A stretch of 64,000 bases of DNA from Phycisphaerae bacterium. Lineage in GTDB: Bacteria > Planctomycetota > Phycisphaerae > Phycisphaerales > Phycisphaeraceae. How positions within the stretch are numbered: the stretch's first letter is position 1; every line of letters starts with the position of its first letter. Location: the NCBI GenBank assembly GCA_030426385.1, contig JAUHYI010000001.1:104665-168664 (forward strand), read 5' to 3'. The notes under the pieces were generated by a model. It was not told where the DNA came from, ran no database searches, and worked only from the letters and a program-made list of their open reading frames with translations. This document shows positions 54,064-62,188 of the stretch, piece by piece. The position numbers and the translations under genes are program-made.

Positions 54064-55551
54064 ATGATGCTGTTGACATTGGTGCTATCGCTATTACTGG
54101 TTTTTGGCGCGGATTATTTGTTTTACGATCAGCCGATCGGGTGGACGGTGGGGTTGTACGCAGTGATGGTGTTGCTGGCGATGTCGATCAAATGCGGTCG
54201 ATTCTGGCGGACGCGATCCGGGATGGTAATTGGGCTTGGGGTGTTGGGTTTAGTAGGTGCGGCAATACTGGGGCCGAATTGGCGCGTGGCGGTGCTGGGA
54301 TTATTGGGATTGATGAGCCTGGGCATAATCGCGCGACAGGGTTGGCCAACGCATATACAGATATGGTTCAAACGCTGGCTGGAAATGGTATTGATCGGAT
54401 GGATGTCAGGATTCATGGATGCGCGGACCGTGCGTCAGGTGCATCAACGGTATCCGAAGCGCAGCGCGACGTGGTGGCGAGGACTGGGTGGGATCGGGGT
54501 ATGGGTGTTGCCGATCGTGTTGGGCATGGTGTTCGTGTTTATGTTTTATCTGGCAAACCCGTTGATCGAAAAATGGGGCGTGGCCTTGTCGAATCACGCA
54601 GCGCGTTGGATTAAAGAATTCCAGGAAGTGGTTTCGATTTGGCGTTTGGTGTTCTGGTATGTGGTGATGGCCAGCGTGTGGATGTTGTTGCGATATCGCG
54701 TCCGTCAGGTGGATACGGAACAAACGCGAGATCCCGTAGTCGAAGACATTTATCGCTTGCGATCGTTTATTGATCGGTGGTTGCAGCCGGGCACGGTGGT
54801 GCGTTGCTTGATCGTTTTCAATGTTATTTTTCTGGCGCAAACCGGGATGGACATGATGTATCTGGTCGGCGGCGCGGAACTGCCAGATCATATGACGTAT
54901 GCCACATACGCTCATCGCGGCTCGTATCCATTGGTGGCGACGGCGTTGCTCGCGGGGCTGTTCGTATTAGCGACGTTTCGTCCGGGCGGTGTGGCAGAAC
55001 AATCACCGTGGGCGCGACGGCTGGTGACCTTGTGGATCGTGCAAAATGTTTTCCTGGCCGCGACGGCGGCGTGGCGATTGCACCTCTATGTCGAGGTGTA
55101 CACACTGTCGCGTATGCGCATCGCAGCGGCGATCTGGTTGTTACTGGTAGCGCTGGGATTGGTGTGGCTGATTGTGCGCATCCTACGACGAGCGAGTAAC
55201 CAATGGCTAATCGGCATGAACATGTTGACGCTGGTGAGTGTGTTGTATGTCAGCGCGTTTGTAGATTTTGATGCGATGATCGCGTGGCACAATGTGCAAC
55301 ACTGCCGGGAAGTGGGTGGCAAGGGCGTGCCGATCGATCTGGAATATTTGCAGGAATTGAGTCCGACGACACTGCCCGCGATCGTGTGGCTGCGCGATCA
55401 ATTGGATGACGATAACCGCACGACGGCGTATCTGGCCAATCAACGGGCGGCGGTGCTACAGCAACGATTGGATGAGCAGTTGGATGACTGGCGTGGCTGG
55501 ACGTGGTACAGCTCCCAAGCACAGCAGGCAACCGTGCCGAGACAACCCTGA
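54064..55551 (+). CDS. DUF4173 integral membrane protein
   Basis: About 495 residues from ATG 54064; the frame upstream is only G-tract-derived (WGEMWGGG) and is not used. It contains about ten predicted membrane helices. The central YLVGGAELPDHMTYATYAHRG is the signature of DUF4173, and YVSAFVDFDAMIAWHNV precedes a soluble C-terminal tail. Function of the family is not known; some members sit near two-component systems, which are not present here. Located in the inner membrane. Confidence 0.88.
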   Translation: MMLLTLVLSLLLVFGADYLFYDQPIGWTVGLYAVMVLLAMSIKCGRFWRTRSGMVIGLGVLGLVGAAILGPNWRVAVLGLLGLMSLGIIARQGWPTHIQIWFKRWLEMVLIGWMSGFMDARTVRQVHQRYPKRSATWWRGLGGIGVWVLPIVLGMVFVFMFYLANPLIEKWGVALSNHAARWIKEFQEVVSIWRLVFWYVVMASVWMLLRYRVRQVDTEQTRDPVVEDIYRLRSFIDRWLQPGTVVRCLIVFNVIFLAQTGMDMMYLVGGAELPDHMTYATYAHRGSYPLVATALLAGLFVLATFRPGGVAEQSPWARRLVTLWIVQNVFLAATAAWRLHLYVEVYTLSRMRIAAAIWLLLVALGLVWLIVRILRRASNQWLIGMNMLTLVSVLYVSAFVDFDAMIAWHNVQHCREVGGKGVPIDLEYLQELSPTTLPAIVWLRDQLDDDNRTTAYLANQRAAVLQQRLDEQLDDWRGWTWYSSQAQQATVPRQP

Positions 55552-55655
55552 GTTTTCATTGCTGATTTTTACGGATAATAGCGCCGTGGGTATCTGAGAT
55601 AGCGGATAGCGTGGAAGGAACTGTCCGCTGATACTGATCCCGGTAAAAACTCGTG

Positions 55656-55733
55656 CGTTAGCCGTCGCCCTTGGGCGGCGTGAAACATGCGTAAACCATA
55701 CGCCGTCGCGCCGTCCAAAGACGGCGGTAAACG
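55656..55733. repeat. Dispersed palindromic repeat, copies 2 and 3
   Basis: CGTTAGCCGTCGCCCTTGGG at 55656-55675 continues into CGGCG; this is the inverse of the copy at 48183. CGCCGTCCAAAGACGGCGGT at 55709-55728 continues into AAACG. The second copy keeps the hairpin but has changed both arms. Confidence 0.7.
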
Positions 55734-55761
55734 ATCAAATGACACGTCTGTTTGGGGCGGG

Positions 55762-55956
55762 CTAGACATGAGGCATCCAATCGGATGCGATTCGTGTCAT
55801 CAAAATTATAGCGTGTGCACGATCTGGTTCGATGTGGTACATAGATAGTCCCGCGCCTGGCTGGTCGATATATCGATAGGCCTCCCCCCTACTGACAATT
55901 TCTAGAATTGCTGACGTGTTGGCGATTGAGCTGATGCCTGGTGATTCATTGGACAT
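55762..55956 (-). CDS. Small hypothetical protein, uncertain
   Basis: A 64-codon frame from ATG 55956 with GGTGG about 5 bases upstream, divergent from the MFS gene. The composition (ISSIANTSAILEIVSRGEAY, HAIILMTRIASDWMPHV) looks more protein-like than the surrounding shadow frames, but there is no recognisable motif and it could be chance or a remnant. Confidence 0.25.
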   Translation of the reverse strand: MSNESPGISSIANTSAILEIVSRGEAYRYIDQPGAGLSMYHIEPDRAHAIILMTRIASDWMPHV

Positions 55957-55964
55957 AATCCACC

Positions 55965-57698
55965 ATGTTGGCGATGCAATGGCAACGACATCCAAACCCA
56001 AGCGAATTACGCCGTGACATGCGCCGTGTGATGGTGTCAGGCTTATTTGGTGCGTTGTGGATCTGGACGATCACTGGCGCAGCGCTGGTGCAATTTGCCA
56101 TGGCGATGGATATGCCGGACTGGGCGTTTGGATTGATGGCATCACTGATCCATGTGGGCGCGCTGTGTCAGTTACCCGTTACGTTGTGGATGCAACGATA
56201 CGGCCATCGCCGACAACTGTTGCTGATCATGGGATTGATATCGCGTTTGCTCTGGGTGGTGGTGGCGTTGATTCCGTGGCTGCTGGGCCCGTCGGCGCGA
56301 GCATGGTGGTGGCCGAGCATGATGGTGGGCGTTGCGGTGATCTGGGCGTTTCATCACATGAGTATTCCCCCGTGGATGACATGGATGGCCGACCTGGTGC
56401 CGCGTCAGGTGCGCGGTCGTTTTTTTGGCATGCGTCGAGCGATCGGACAGCCTGTTGCCTTGATGGCGACCTTGGGCGCGGGGTTTGTGTTGGACTGGAT
56501 TCAAACCGGCGGCTACTCGGATGAAAACGATGCGATGCTGAAAATCGCCGCAGCGATCCTGGCCATCGGTGGCATTGCCGGGGCGATCGATCTTCTGTGT
56601 TACGTTCGCATGGCTGACCCGAGCCAACCTTCACGACAACCGATTTCAGTCGCGTGGCGCACGATCCTGATTGAACCCTTAAAGAACCAGGGATTCCGCT
56701 GGTTTCTGGGTTATTCGTTCATGCTGGTGCTGTCGCTGGGATTTCTGGGCCAATATCTGTGGCTGTATCTGTTGGACAACATCGGGCTCAACAATGTTCA
56801 GGCAAACTTATTGCTCGTGGCCTTGCCCTTGTTATTGATGTGGGGCACGAGCGTGCCATGGGGCAAACTGATCGATCGATTTGGAATCAGGCCGGTGCTG
56901 ATCATCGCGACGTTTCTTCAATTAACCGGCCCAATCGGTTGGTTAATGATGGAACCGGGTGCCGTGTGGCTGGGCTATTTGGTGGCATTGCCTGCAGTGG
57001 TAAGTTGGCCTGGAATCGAACTGGCGATGTTGAATCTGATGTTTAGTCTGGCGGAATCAGAACGCGATTCAAGCAAACCATCCGCTCGTGTTGCCAATGG
57101 GTTGGCCGATAGTCAGACCGATGGTCAGGCCGACAACGTGACCGATAGTGTGACCGAAAGTGTGGCTGACAAAATCGATGCGCATGACACTGAGCCGTCA
57201 TCCACGCGACGCAGTCCAGGTACTGCCAACAATGGCTACGTCGCCGTCCACAGCGTACTCGGCGCGTTCGCTGGTGCCCTGTCAGGATATCTAGGTGCTC
57301 AGGTCGTCGTGTTACTGTCAGATTTCCGTTGGGAATATCCAAGGCCCGCCTGGTTGGGTTCGAGCCAAGCGGCGACTGATGCTGTGAATAGCGCGGGGGA
57401 AATTGTGGGAAGCGTGGGGGGGGACGTGGGGGGCGTGGGGGGCGTGGGGGGGGGGACGGGGGTGTTGACTTATCATGGGGTGTTGTTGATCATTTCGTGC
57501 GTGATACGAGTTGGCGCGGTAGCGATGGCATTCAAACTTCCGCAAACCAAATCGGCGGAAGTGCGCGACACGATTCGCTACATGACCGTCTCGGTCTACT
57601 CGAACGCGCGACAAGCCCTGCTGACGCCAACGCGCGCAATGGGCAGTTTCGGCAAAGTCACCTATCGCTTGTCCCGCCGATCCACCCGTATCCTATAA
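55965..57698 (+). CDS. Major facilitator superfamily transporter
   Basis: 577 residues with about 12 membrane helices. The N-half has the MFS loop MTWMADLVPRQVRGRFFGMR, and the second half GTSVPWGKLIDRFGIRPVLI matches the equivalent loop 8-9. Two insertions are unusual. A polar repeat with LADSQTDGQADNVTDSVTES after helix 9 or 10 and a Gly-rich run (VGSVGGDVGGVGGVGGGTG) are both encoded by local DNA repeats; the second lies on G tracts at 57415-57470. Substrate unknown. The start ATG 55965 has no clear ribosome site. Confidence 0.85.
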   Translation: MLAMQWQRHPNPSELRRDMRRVMVSGLFGALWIWTITGAALVQFAMAMDMPDWAFGLMASLIHVGALCQLPVTLWMQRYGHRRQLLLIMGLISRLLWVVVALIPWLLGPSARAWWWPSMMVGVAVIWAFHHMSIPPWMTWMADLVPRQVRGRFFGMRRAIGQPVALMATLGAGFVLDWIQTGGYSDENDAMLKIAAAILAIGGIAGAIDLLCYVRMADPSQPSRQPISVAWRTILIEPLKNQGFRWFLGYSFMLVLSLGFLGQYLWLYLLDNIGLNNVQANLLLVALPLLLMWGTSVPWGKLIDRFGIRPVLIIATFLQLTGPIGWLMMEPGAVWLGYLVALPAVVSWPGIELAMLNLMFSLAESERDSSKPSARVANGLADSQTDGQADNVTDSVTESVADKIDAHDTEPSSTRRSPGTANNGYVAVHSVLGAFAGALSGYLGAQVVVLLSDFRWEYPRPAWLGSSQAATDAVNSAGEIVGSVGGDVGGVGGVGGGTGVLTYHGVLLIISCVIRVGAVAMAFKLPQTKSAEVRDTIRYMTVSVYSNARQALLTPTRAMGSFGKVTYRLSRRSTRIL

Positions 57699-57800
57699 CC
57701 CCACCCCCACCACTCCCCACTCCCCACCCACTTTTCCTCTGCACGACTGATACCCATCCCATTAAAAACTCGCGCGGCCTCAATTTTCCCTTCACACAAA

Positions 57801-57820
57801 CTCCCGGTATTCACCGGGAG
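57801..57820. terminator. Hairpin downstream of the MFS gene
   Basis: CTCCCGGT and ACCGGGAG pair perfectly around ATTC. There is no T run on the plus strand after it (CTAATAAAAA), so it is a possible but not classical terminator for the MFS transcript. Confidence 0.4.
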
Positions 57821-58500
57821 CTAATAAAAATCTACACGCGAGTATTTATCGTAATCCGTATGAGAGACTTTGGGTTTTGGGTTTTGAAAATTTTTTGGGT
57901 ATGTGTTGCGAAAAAGCATGGCGCATAAAAAAGGGCGTGACCCAACAGTAGGGGATACTGTGGGCCACGCTCGATCAGGGGGCAAATTGGATCGGGTCTG
58001 CGGTTTTCTGCCTCGCGGCTTGTTAGCCACTTAACATCACTTGGCGTCATTTGGCGTCATTTGGCGTTGCGGCCTTCTGACGGCTTGGCTTGAATGTCGG
58101 GTTGCCTCCACATTCAAGGGCCTCGTAACGTTTGTTGCCTCGTTACGAAATGAAGTAACGCAATGGCGATGCCACCGTGCCACCACGGCTGTGCCAAACA
58201 CAAAATTTTTTCATATCTCCTGCAAAAACAAGGCATTACCCAGCAATGCGGCCCTAATCCGCTTGTAACGATTCTGAGGGTCGTTGCCTGAATCAAACGT
58301 GCCGTGTGGCCCGCACGCCCGGTGTTGCACGGAGCCACACGAATTGCCAAAGAACAAACGGCCCTCAGCGTTGGCGTCGCACTTGATGCATCACTCAAAC
58401 TGCATCAATCGCACTCGCTATGCGCGGGCCTATTGCGTGCGTTCACGATCGGAACCGAACGACGCGAAGTTTTGGGTTTTGGGTTTCAATCACAGCGACG

Positions 58501-58525
58501 CGCCGCCTGAAGGCGACGGCTAACG
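58501..58525. repeat. Dispersed palindromic repeat, copy 4
   Basis: CGCCGCCTGAAGGCGACGGC followed by TAACG. Same 5' and 3' ends as the copy at 48183, with a changed centre that still pairs. Confidence 0.7.
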
Positions 58526-58606
58526 AGCGACGAAAATTGTGAGGGGAACCGAAGGCAATGTGGAAATGTGCGAGGGGGGAAATGTGAGGGGGGATGTGGG
58601 GGGGGG

Positions 58607-59143
58607 TTAATGGGCGTCGTTGGGGGGTTGTTCTATGCGCCAATCCAGTTGTCCGTTGTGGCAATTGATATGGGCTGTAAAAAATCGCTTGCGATATTGC
58701 CAGAACAATGGCCAGATCACTTGGCGGTCGGTATCCGGTATGGGCAGTGAAGCGATCGTATCGGGCTCATGCCATTCCAATTTTCCCTCATCGAATTCGG
58801 TGCGTTCGATGACCACCGGATGCGTCACTTCGTAAAGAAACATCAGCCAGTGCATGCGATCATCAAACGCGGTTTCCGAAACGATGCCGGTCAGATGCAG
58901 ATCAGATACCTCGATGCGCAGGTCCGCTTCTTCATGAATTTCGCGCACCGCACAGGCTGTCGGACTTTCACCTTGTCCCTGTTCGAGTTTCCCCCCGATC
59001 GGCGAATACAGATCGTCATTCGGCGGCCGCCGTCGATGCAACAACAACACGCGCCCCTGCTCATCGAACAAATAACACAGCGTCGCAATGCGATAAGGCA
59101 ATTCAAACAAACTCGTTTTTTCAGACATCACAGAATCAGACAT
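58607..59143 (-). CDS. NUDIX hydrolase (MutT-like)
   Basis: 178 residues. The NUDIX box is GGKLEQGQGESPTACAVREI followed by HEEADL, with the catalytic Glu residues in place. Upstream YRIATLCYLFDEQGRVLLLHR is the typical first strand pair of 8-oxo-dGTP diphosphatase-like enzymes. The spacing of G to RE is slightly longer than standard because of the GQG insertion. Probably cleans oxidised nucleotides or hydrolyses a nucleoside triphosphate. ATG 59143 lies just beside the C-tract minisatellite. Cytoplasmic; no operon partner. Confidence 0.9.
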   Translation of the reverse strand: MSDSVMSEKTSLFELPYRIATLCYLFDEQGRVLLLHRRRPPNDDLYSPIGGKLEQGQGESPTACAVREIHEEADLRIEVSDLHLTGIVSETAFDDRMHWLMFLYEVTHPVVIERTEFDEGKLEWHEPDTIASLPIPDTDRQVIWPLFWQYRKRFFTAHINCHNGQLDWRIEQPPNDAH

Positions 59144-59445
59144 GCCCCCAGTCTAACGCATCCCCCCCCCACTTTCCCCCCCACTTTCCCCCCCACTTCC
59201 CCCTCCACTTTCCCCTCCACTTTCCCCCCCACTTCCCCCTCCACTTTCCCCCCCACTTCCCCCTCCACTTTCCCCCCCACTTCCCCCTCCACTTCCCCCT
59301 CCACTTTGCCCCCGCATTCCCCCGACATTTTTTCCTGCTTCTCTCCCACACGTCTTCGAAACTTCGCGACGTTTCCGCGTTATGGTTAATTCATGCACGC
59401 GAAGAAACTGACGCGACTCGCGATTGCTCCCAGCGATGACCATGC
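59144..59445. repeat. C-rich minisatellite between genes
   Basis: From 59162 to about 59329 the plus strand is a tandem array of ACTTTCCCCCCC and ACTTCCCCCTCC units of about 12 bases. Its complement is a GTGGGGGGGAAA repeat. Frames read through it give only GGKVEGEV-type artefacts. The last 115 bases hold nothing recognisable. Confidence 0.85.
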
Positions 59446-59850
59446 TCAGGCATCTTTGGGAATCGCAGGCGGAGCGAATGCGGGAACATCCGCCGCTTCG
59501 GTCCAGTCTTCCGCACCAGGCAAGCTAAGGTCCATTGCCTGCGTCTTGCGATACCCCAATTTACGCATCACTTCCAACACTTCGGTCCAGGTCGGGTATG
59601 GCCGTTGATTCACTCGTTTATAGGCATCGATCGCCGCAACAAACAGAAACTGTTCCCGCGACATCTCCCCTTCTTCAGCTGTCTTTTCAAAATCATTTCG
59701 TCGCAATCCCGCACCGCGCCGTCGTTCCAATCCCGTAGGACTGCGAGCATCGACCACGTTCTTGCGCCGATCCGGCCCAGTGTAGGTCGACTTCTCACGA
59801 CTATCGCTTGCCGATGCTGGTACTTCTGAATTGTCTGATGCTTGTGCCAT
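59446..59850 (-). CDS. Small conserved-looking protein with DRR motifs
   Basis: 134 residues from ATG 59850, fixed by GGAGG about 8 bases upstream, one of the best ribosome sites in the window. The N-half is polar and contains two related motifs, YTGPDRRKNVVDAR and GLERRRGAGLRR. The C-half (REQFLFVAAIDAYKRVNQRP, then TWTEVLEVMRKLGYRKT) is a helical domain that could bind DNA or another protein. I do not recognise a named family. Cytoplasmic. Confidence 0.7.
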   Translation of the reverse strand: MAQASDNSEVPASASDSREKSTYTGPDRRKNVVDARSPTGLERRRGAGLRRNDFEKTAEEGEMSREQFLFVAAIDAYKRVNQRPYPTWTEVLEVMRKLGYRKTQAMDLSLPGAEDWTEAADVPAFAPPAIPKDA

Positions 59851-60131
59851 GATGATGACCTCCTGAGAATTCAACGCATGCGTGATCACGTCAACGTCAG
59901 CCTACGACGTTTCCATAGGCGACGTATCTAGGCGACGTATCAATGGGCCAAACGCAAACGCCGCTTAGCCTGCTTATCGGTCACATCAAACCCCAGGTTG
60001 AGCCCCCCCCACATCCCCCCCCATGCCCGCCCCTCATGCCCGTCCCCAAGCCCGCCACATCTGGCCCCACACACTCCCCTACTTTTAACTTTTAACTTTT
60101 AACTTTTAACTGATACCCCCCCACCGCGAGC

Positions 60132-60575
60132 TCACAATTCTTCTTCCTCTTCCTCTTCTTCGTCGAAATATTCGTCGTCGTCATCATCGTCATCATCGTC
60201 TTCGTCGTCGTCTTCATCTTCGTCGTCAAAATAATCGTCATCGTCATCAAAATCGTCATCATCGTCGTCATCAAAAAACTCATCGTCGTCGTCATCGTCC
60301 TCGTCTCGGAGCATGACAGAGCGATCGCTCCACGGCATCTCGCCTTCGCCCTGCCAATCCGGACTCGGCCACAACGGCAAACTCGGAGAGGTCTGATCCA
60401 ATGCCAACGCATCGACACCGAACGCACCCAACATTCCCAAGGCCCGGGGCTGCCTCGGCTCGTCCAGTTCCCTCAAAGCACCGCCTTCGTGAGCCGACGC
60501 CTGATCCTGTACCACATCACTTTCAAATTTCATATCCATGGCCATGTCCCTCATGTGGTGATTCACCAATTTCAT
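60132..60575 (-). CDS. Protein with very acidic Asp/Glu C-terminal tail
   Basis: 147 residues. AAGGA lies about 9 bases before ATG 60575; internal Met residues at 8, 11 and 13 are alternatives. The first 90 residues are ordinary (DVVQDQASAHEGG, SLPLWPSPDWQGEGEMPWSD). The last 55 are almost only Asp and Glu with a few Phe and Tyr (DDDDDEFFDDDD, EYFDEEEEEEEEL), encoded by GAC/GAT/GAA codons without a simple DNA repeat. Such tails bind basic proteins or metals. Protein or repeat expansion cannot be settled, but the good ribosome site favours a real gene. Confidence 0.6.
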   Translation of the reverse strand: MKLVNHHMRDMAMDMKFESDVVQDQASAHEGGALRELDEPRQPRALGMLGAFGVDALALDQTSPSLPLWPSPDWQGEGEMPWSDRSVMLRDEDDDDDDEFFDDDDDDDFDDDDDYFDDEDEDDDEDDDDDDDDDEYFDEEEEEEEEL

Positions 60576-61103
60576 CTTACTGGGTCCTTTTGATCTCTTA
60601 TCAACAATGCATCGTAACGCACAGCGGCTGGGGTCAAACGGGGTAAAACCCGGGGGGTAAAATCGGGGGCCATCCCCGAGGCTCTTACAGATGGATTTCG
60701 TCTATGCAATCATACGGGTACGCTTCTGGTCGGCAACGTCAATGCGGGTTACACTAACCCCATAGAACGGTTTGTCAATAGGCCTGACCATTCTTTTTAA
60801 TATCCTAAAAAACCAACAGAATCAACCCACCACCGAACACGCCAGCTACCTCATAATATTGAACGCAACGACAACGTTTTCATCCTCACACCAAACCCTA
60901 CTGCGGGCTTGACCTTCCATCGGCACGCACCACGCTTTGGCTACTATTTTTTTAACCACCACCCCACCAGTTTTTTGCACCCAATCCTAAACTGACTGCG
61001 ATACTGCCCGCGACATTGCCCGCGACATAGTCCACCTAATAGTCCACCCAATTTTCCGTCACGCCGACCTGGCTCGCATTACTCGACCGCTCCTTCACCA
61101 ATC
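60576..61103. other. Intergenic region with G-quadruplex-like motif
   Basis: 528 bases between divergent genes, with no protein frame. At 60630-60669 four G runs of four or more (GGGGTCAAACGGGG, then CCCGGGGGG, then TCGGGGG) are separated by 6-8 bases, a quadruplex-capable pattern on the plus strand. A CGGGG/CCCCG hairpin overlaps its end (60664-60678). Confidence 0.5.
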
Positions 61104-61658
61104 ATGGCCGATCAAACCCGCAAACAGTCGAATGCTCCCGCCCAGGCTCGCCGGAAAAAGCTTGACCTCTATGCCGTCCCACGACGTGTTCTGGCAGGGC
61201 TGCTCACGTGGGCCTGGCCAGGCACCGGGCACCTGCTCCTGGGCCAACGCAAACGCGGGACCGTCCTCGCTTGTGGCATCGGAGCTATTTACATCGCAGG
61301 CCTGTTCATCGGCGGCGTCACCGTCGCCAACCCCGCTTTCGAGAGTGGGCCCAACTCGCAACAGTTCCTCTACTGGTTTCAATTTTTCATGCTGCCCAAT
61401 TCAATCCTCGTCGCTTGGGAAAATAACATCCTCAACCAGATCGGCGGCATTGCCAACCTTTTGCCAAACACCGATCCAACATTCACGCCCAGCTACGGCA
61501 GAGTCCGCGAAATCGGCGTCCTCTATCTCGCGCTGGCGGGACTGCTCAACCTCCTGGCGATCGTCGATGTCATCCTCAGCAATCGAGACACCGACACCCC
61601 ACATACCGACACCCCCCGCACCAACGCACCCCATGCCACCAATACACCACCCGCTTGA
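61104..61658 (+). CDS. Small membrane protein (DUF6677-like)
   Basis: 184 residues. After a basic N-terminus (residues 1-28), three or four membrane helices follow, with the motif WAWPGTGHLLLGQRKRG, seen in TM2-like and DUF6677 planctomycete proteins (from memory). The C-terminal 25 residues (NRDTDTPHTDTPRTNAPHAT and on) are a Thr/Pro repeat encoded by a CACCGACAC-type DNA repeat. The next gene, another membrane protein, begins 79 bases later. Function unknown. Confidence 0.75.
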   Translation: MADQTRKQSNAPAQARRKKLDLYAVPRRVLAGLLTWAWPGTGHLLLGQRKRGTVLACGIGAIYIAGLFIGGVTVANPAFESGPNSQQFLYWFQFFMLPNSILVAWENNILNQIGGIANLLPNTDPTFTPSYGRVREIGVLYLALAGLLNLLAIVDVILSNRDTDTPHTDTPRTNAPHATNTPPA

Positions 61659-61737
61659 CCGTCAATAAAAACGCACCGTAAAAACCAAATTACCACCGCA
61701 TTCACAAACAGAATGCAAACAAATTGAACCCCAATCG

Positions 61738-62004
61738 ATGCCTCATTTTTTCGACGCCATCTTCACTGCTTTTCCAACGCTGGTCTCACTCGCCTATCGG
61801 CCGTTCCTCGATCCGATTCCTGTCGATCGCTTCTGGATGTTTTTTGCATTGCCCCTGGTCGTGGTCATTGCCCTGGTCTACAAATCCATCCGCATGAACA
61901 GCCTCGAACACCTCACCCGCGAAACGCTTAAGCTCTCGTTGCAAATCCTCATCTTCATGGTCGCCGCGGCCGTCGTCCTCTGGCTCATCGCAGCACTCCT
62001 CTAA
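61738..62004 (+). CDS. Small two-helix membrane protein
   Basis: 88 residues with two hydrophobic helices (WMFFALPLVVVIALVY and LQILIFMVAAAVVLWLIAAL) joined by a short charged segment SIRMNSLEHLTRETLKL. No family recognised. It lies in line with the DUF6677-like gene and upstream of trpD, so the three may be expressed together. Start ATG 61738 lacks a ribosome site, as do most genes in this part. Confidence 0.7.
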   Translation: MPHFFDAIFTAFPTLVSLAYRPFLDPIPVDRFWMFFALPLVVVIALVYKSIRMNSLEHLTRETLKLSLQILIFMVAAAVVLWLIAALL

Positions 62005-62120
62005 CCGCCCCCACACGCCCCACTTTTTCCTCTGCGATTCCGATACGCTTGGCATACTGCACTCGGCCCTTGAAAATTTTCCGCACTGACCCCCAACTTC
62101 CTCCACCCACCCCCACCCAC

Positions 62121-62150
62121 CCCCTCCGACTCCCTCCGACTCCCTCCGAC
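62121..62150. repeat. 10-base tandem repeat
   Basis: Three copies of CTCCGACTCC-type units upstream of trpD. Confidence 0.7.
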
Positions 62151-62188
62151 TCCCCGACGATACAATTTTACGCTCAATCGAAAACGCC

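Larger units (their letters stand above)
55552..55964. other. Intergenic region with two palindromic repeats
   Basis: 413 bases with two copies of the dispersed palindromic repeat (55656-55680 and 55709-55733) and one short, uncertain frame on the minus strand. There is no clear promoter or terminator. Confidence 0.5.
57699..58606. ncRNA. Long non-coding region with a cluster of hairpins
   Basis: No convincing protein is encoded. A perfect 8-base hairpin is at 57801-57820. Between 57935 and 58408 there are at least six stem-loops: 57935-57970, 58089-58118 (9 perfect pairs), 58123-58148 (8), 58175-58188 (5), 58303-58341 (8) and 58383-58408 (8). Two of them, plus a weaker third at 58270-58294, carry GTTGCCT at or near the 3' side of the loop. 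The pattern suggests a structured RNA or a decayed array of repeated elements; strand and limits are unknown. It is not a tmRNA, RNase P or SRP RNA that I can recognise. Confidence 0.35.

Noticed and set aside
53991..54614. A 207-codon frame overlapping the DUF4173 gene
   Set aside because: Out-of-frame shadow; the DUF4173 frame has the family signature and membrane helices.
58114..58398. A 94-codon minus-strand frame in the hairpin cluster
   Set aside because: No recognisable domain, and its sequence is explained by the hairpin arms; codon pattern does not resemble neighbouring genes.
57935..58408. Integron attC array
   Set aside because: Loop and stem ends do not fit the RYYYAAC/GTTRRRY core sites, and no integrase or cassette genes are present.
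59128..59443. Several overlapping minus-strand frames with GGKVEGEV-type repeats
   Set aside because: They arise in all three frames from the C-rich minisatellite and have no non-repeat content.
59940..60014. A 24-codon minus-strand frame ending in QAKRRLRLAH
   Set aside because: Starts inside a G tract and is too short to judge; could be the leftover end of a gene disrupted by the repeat.
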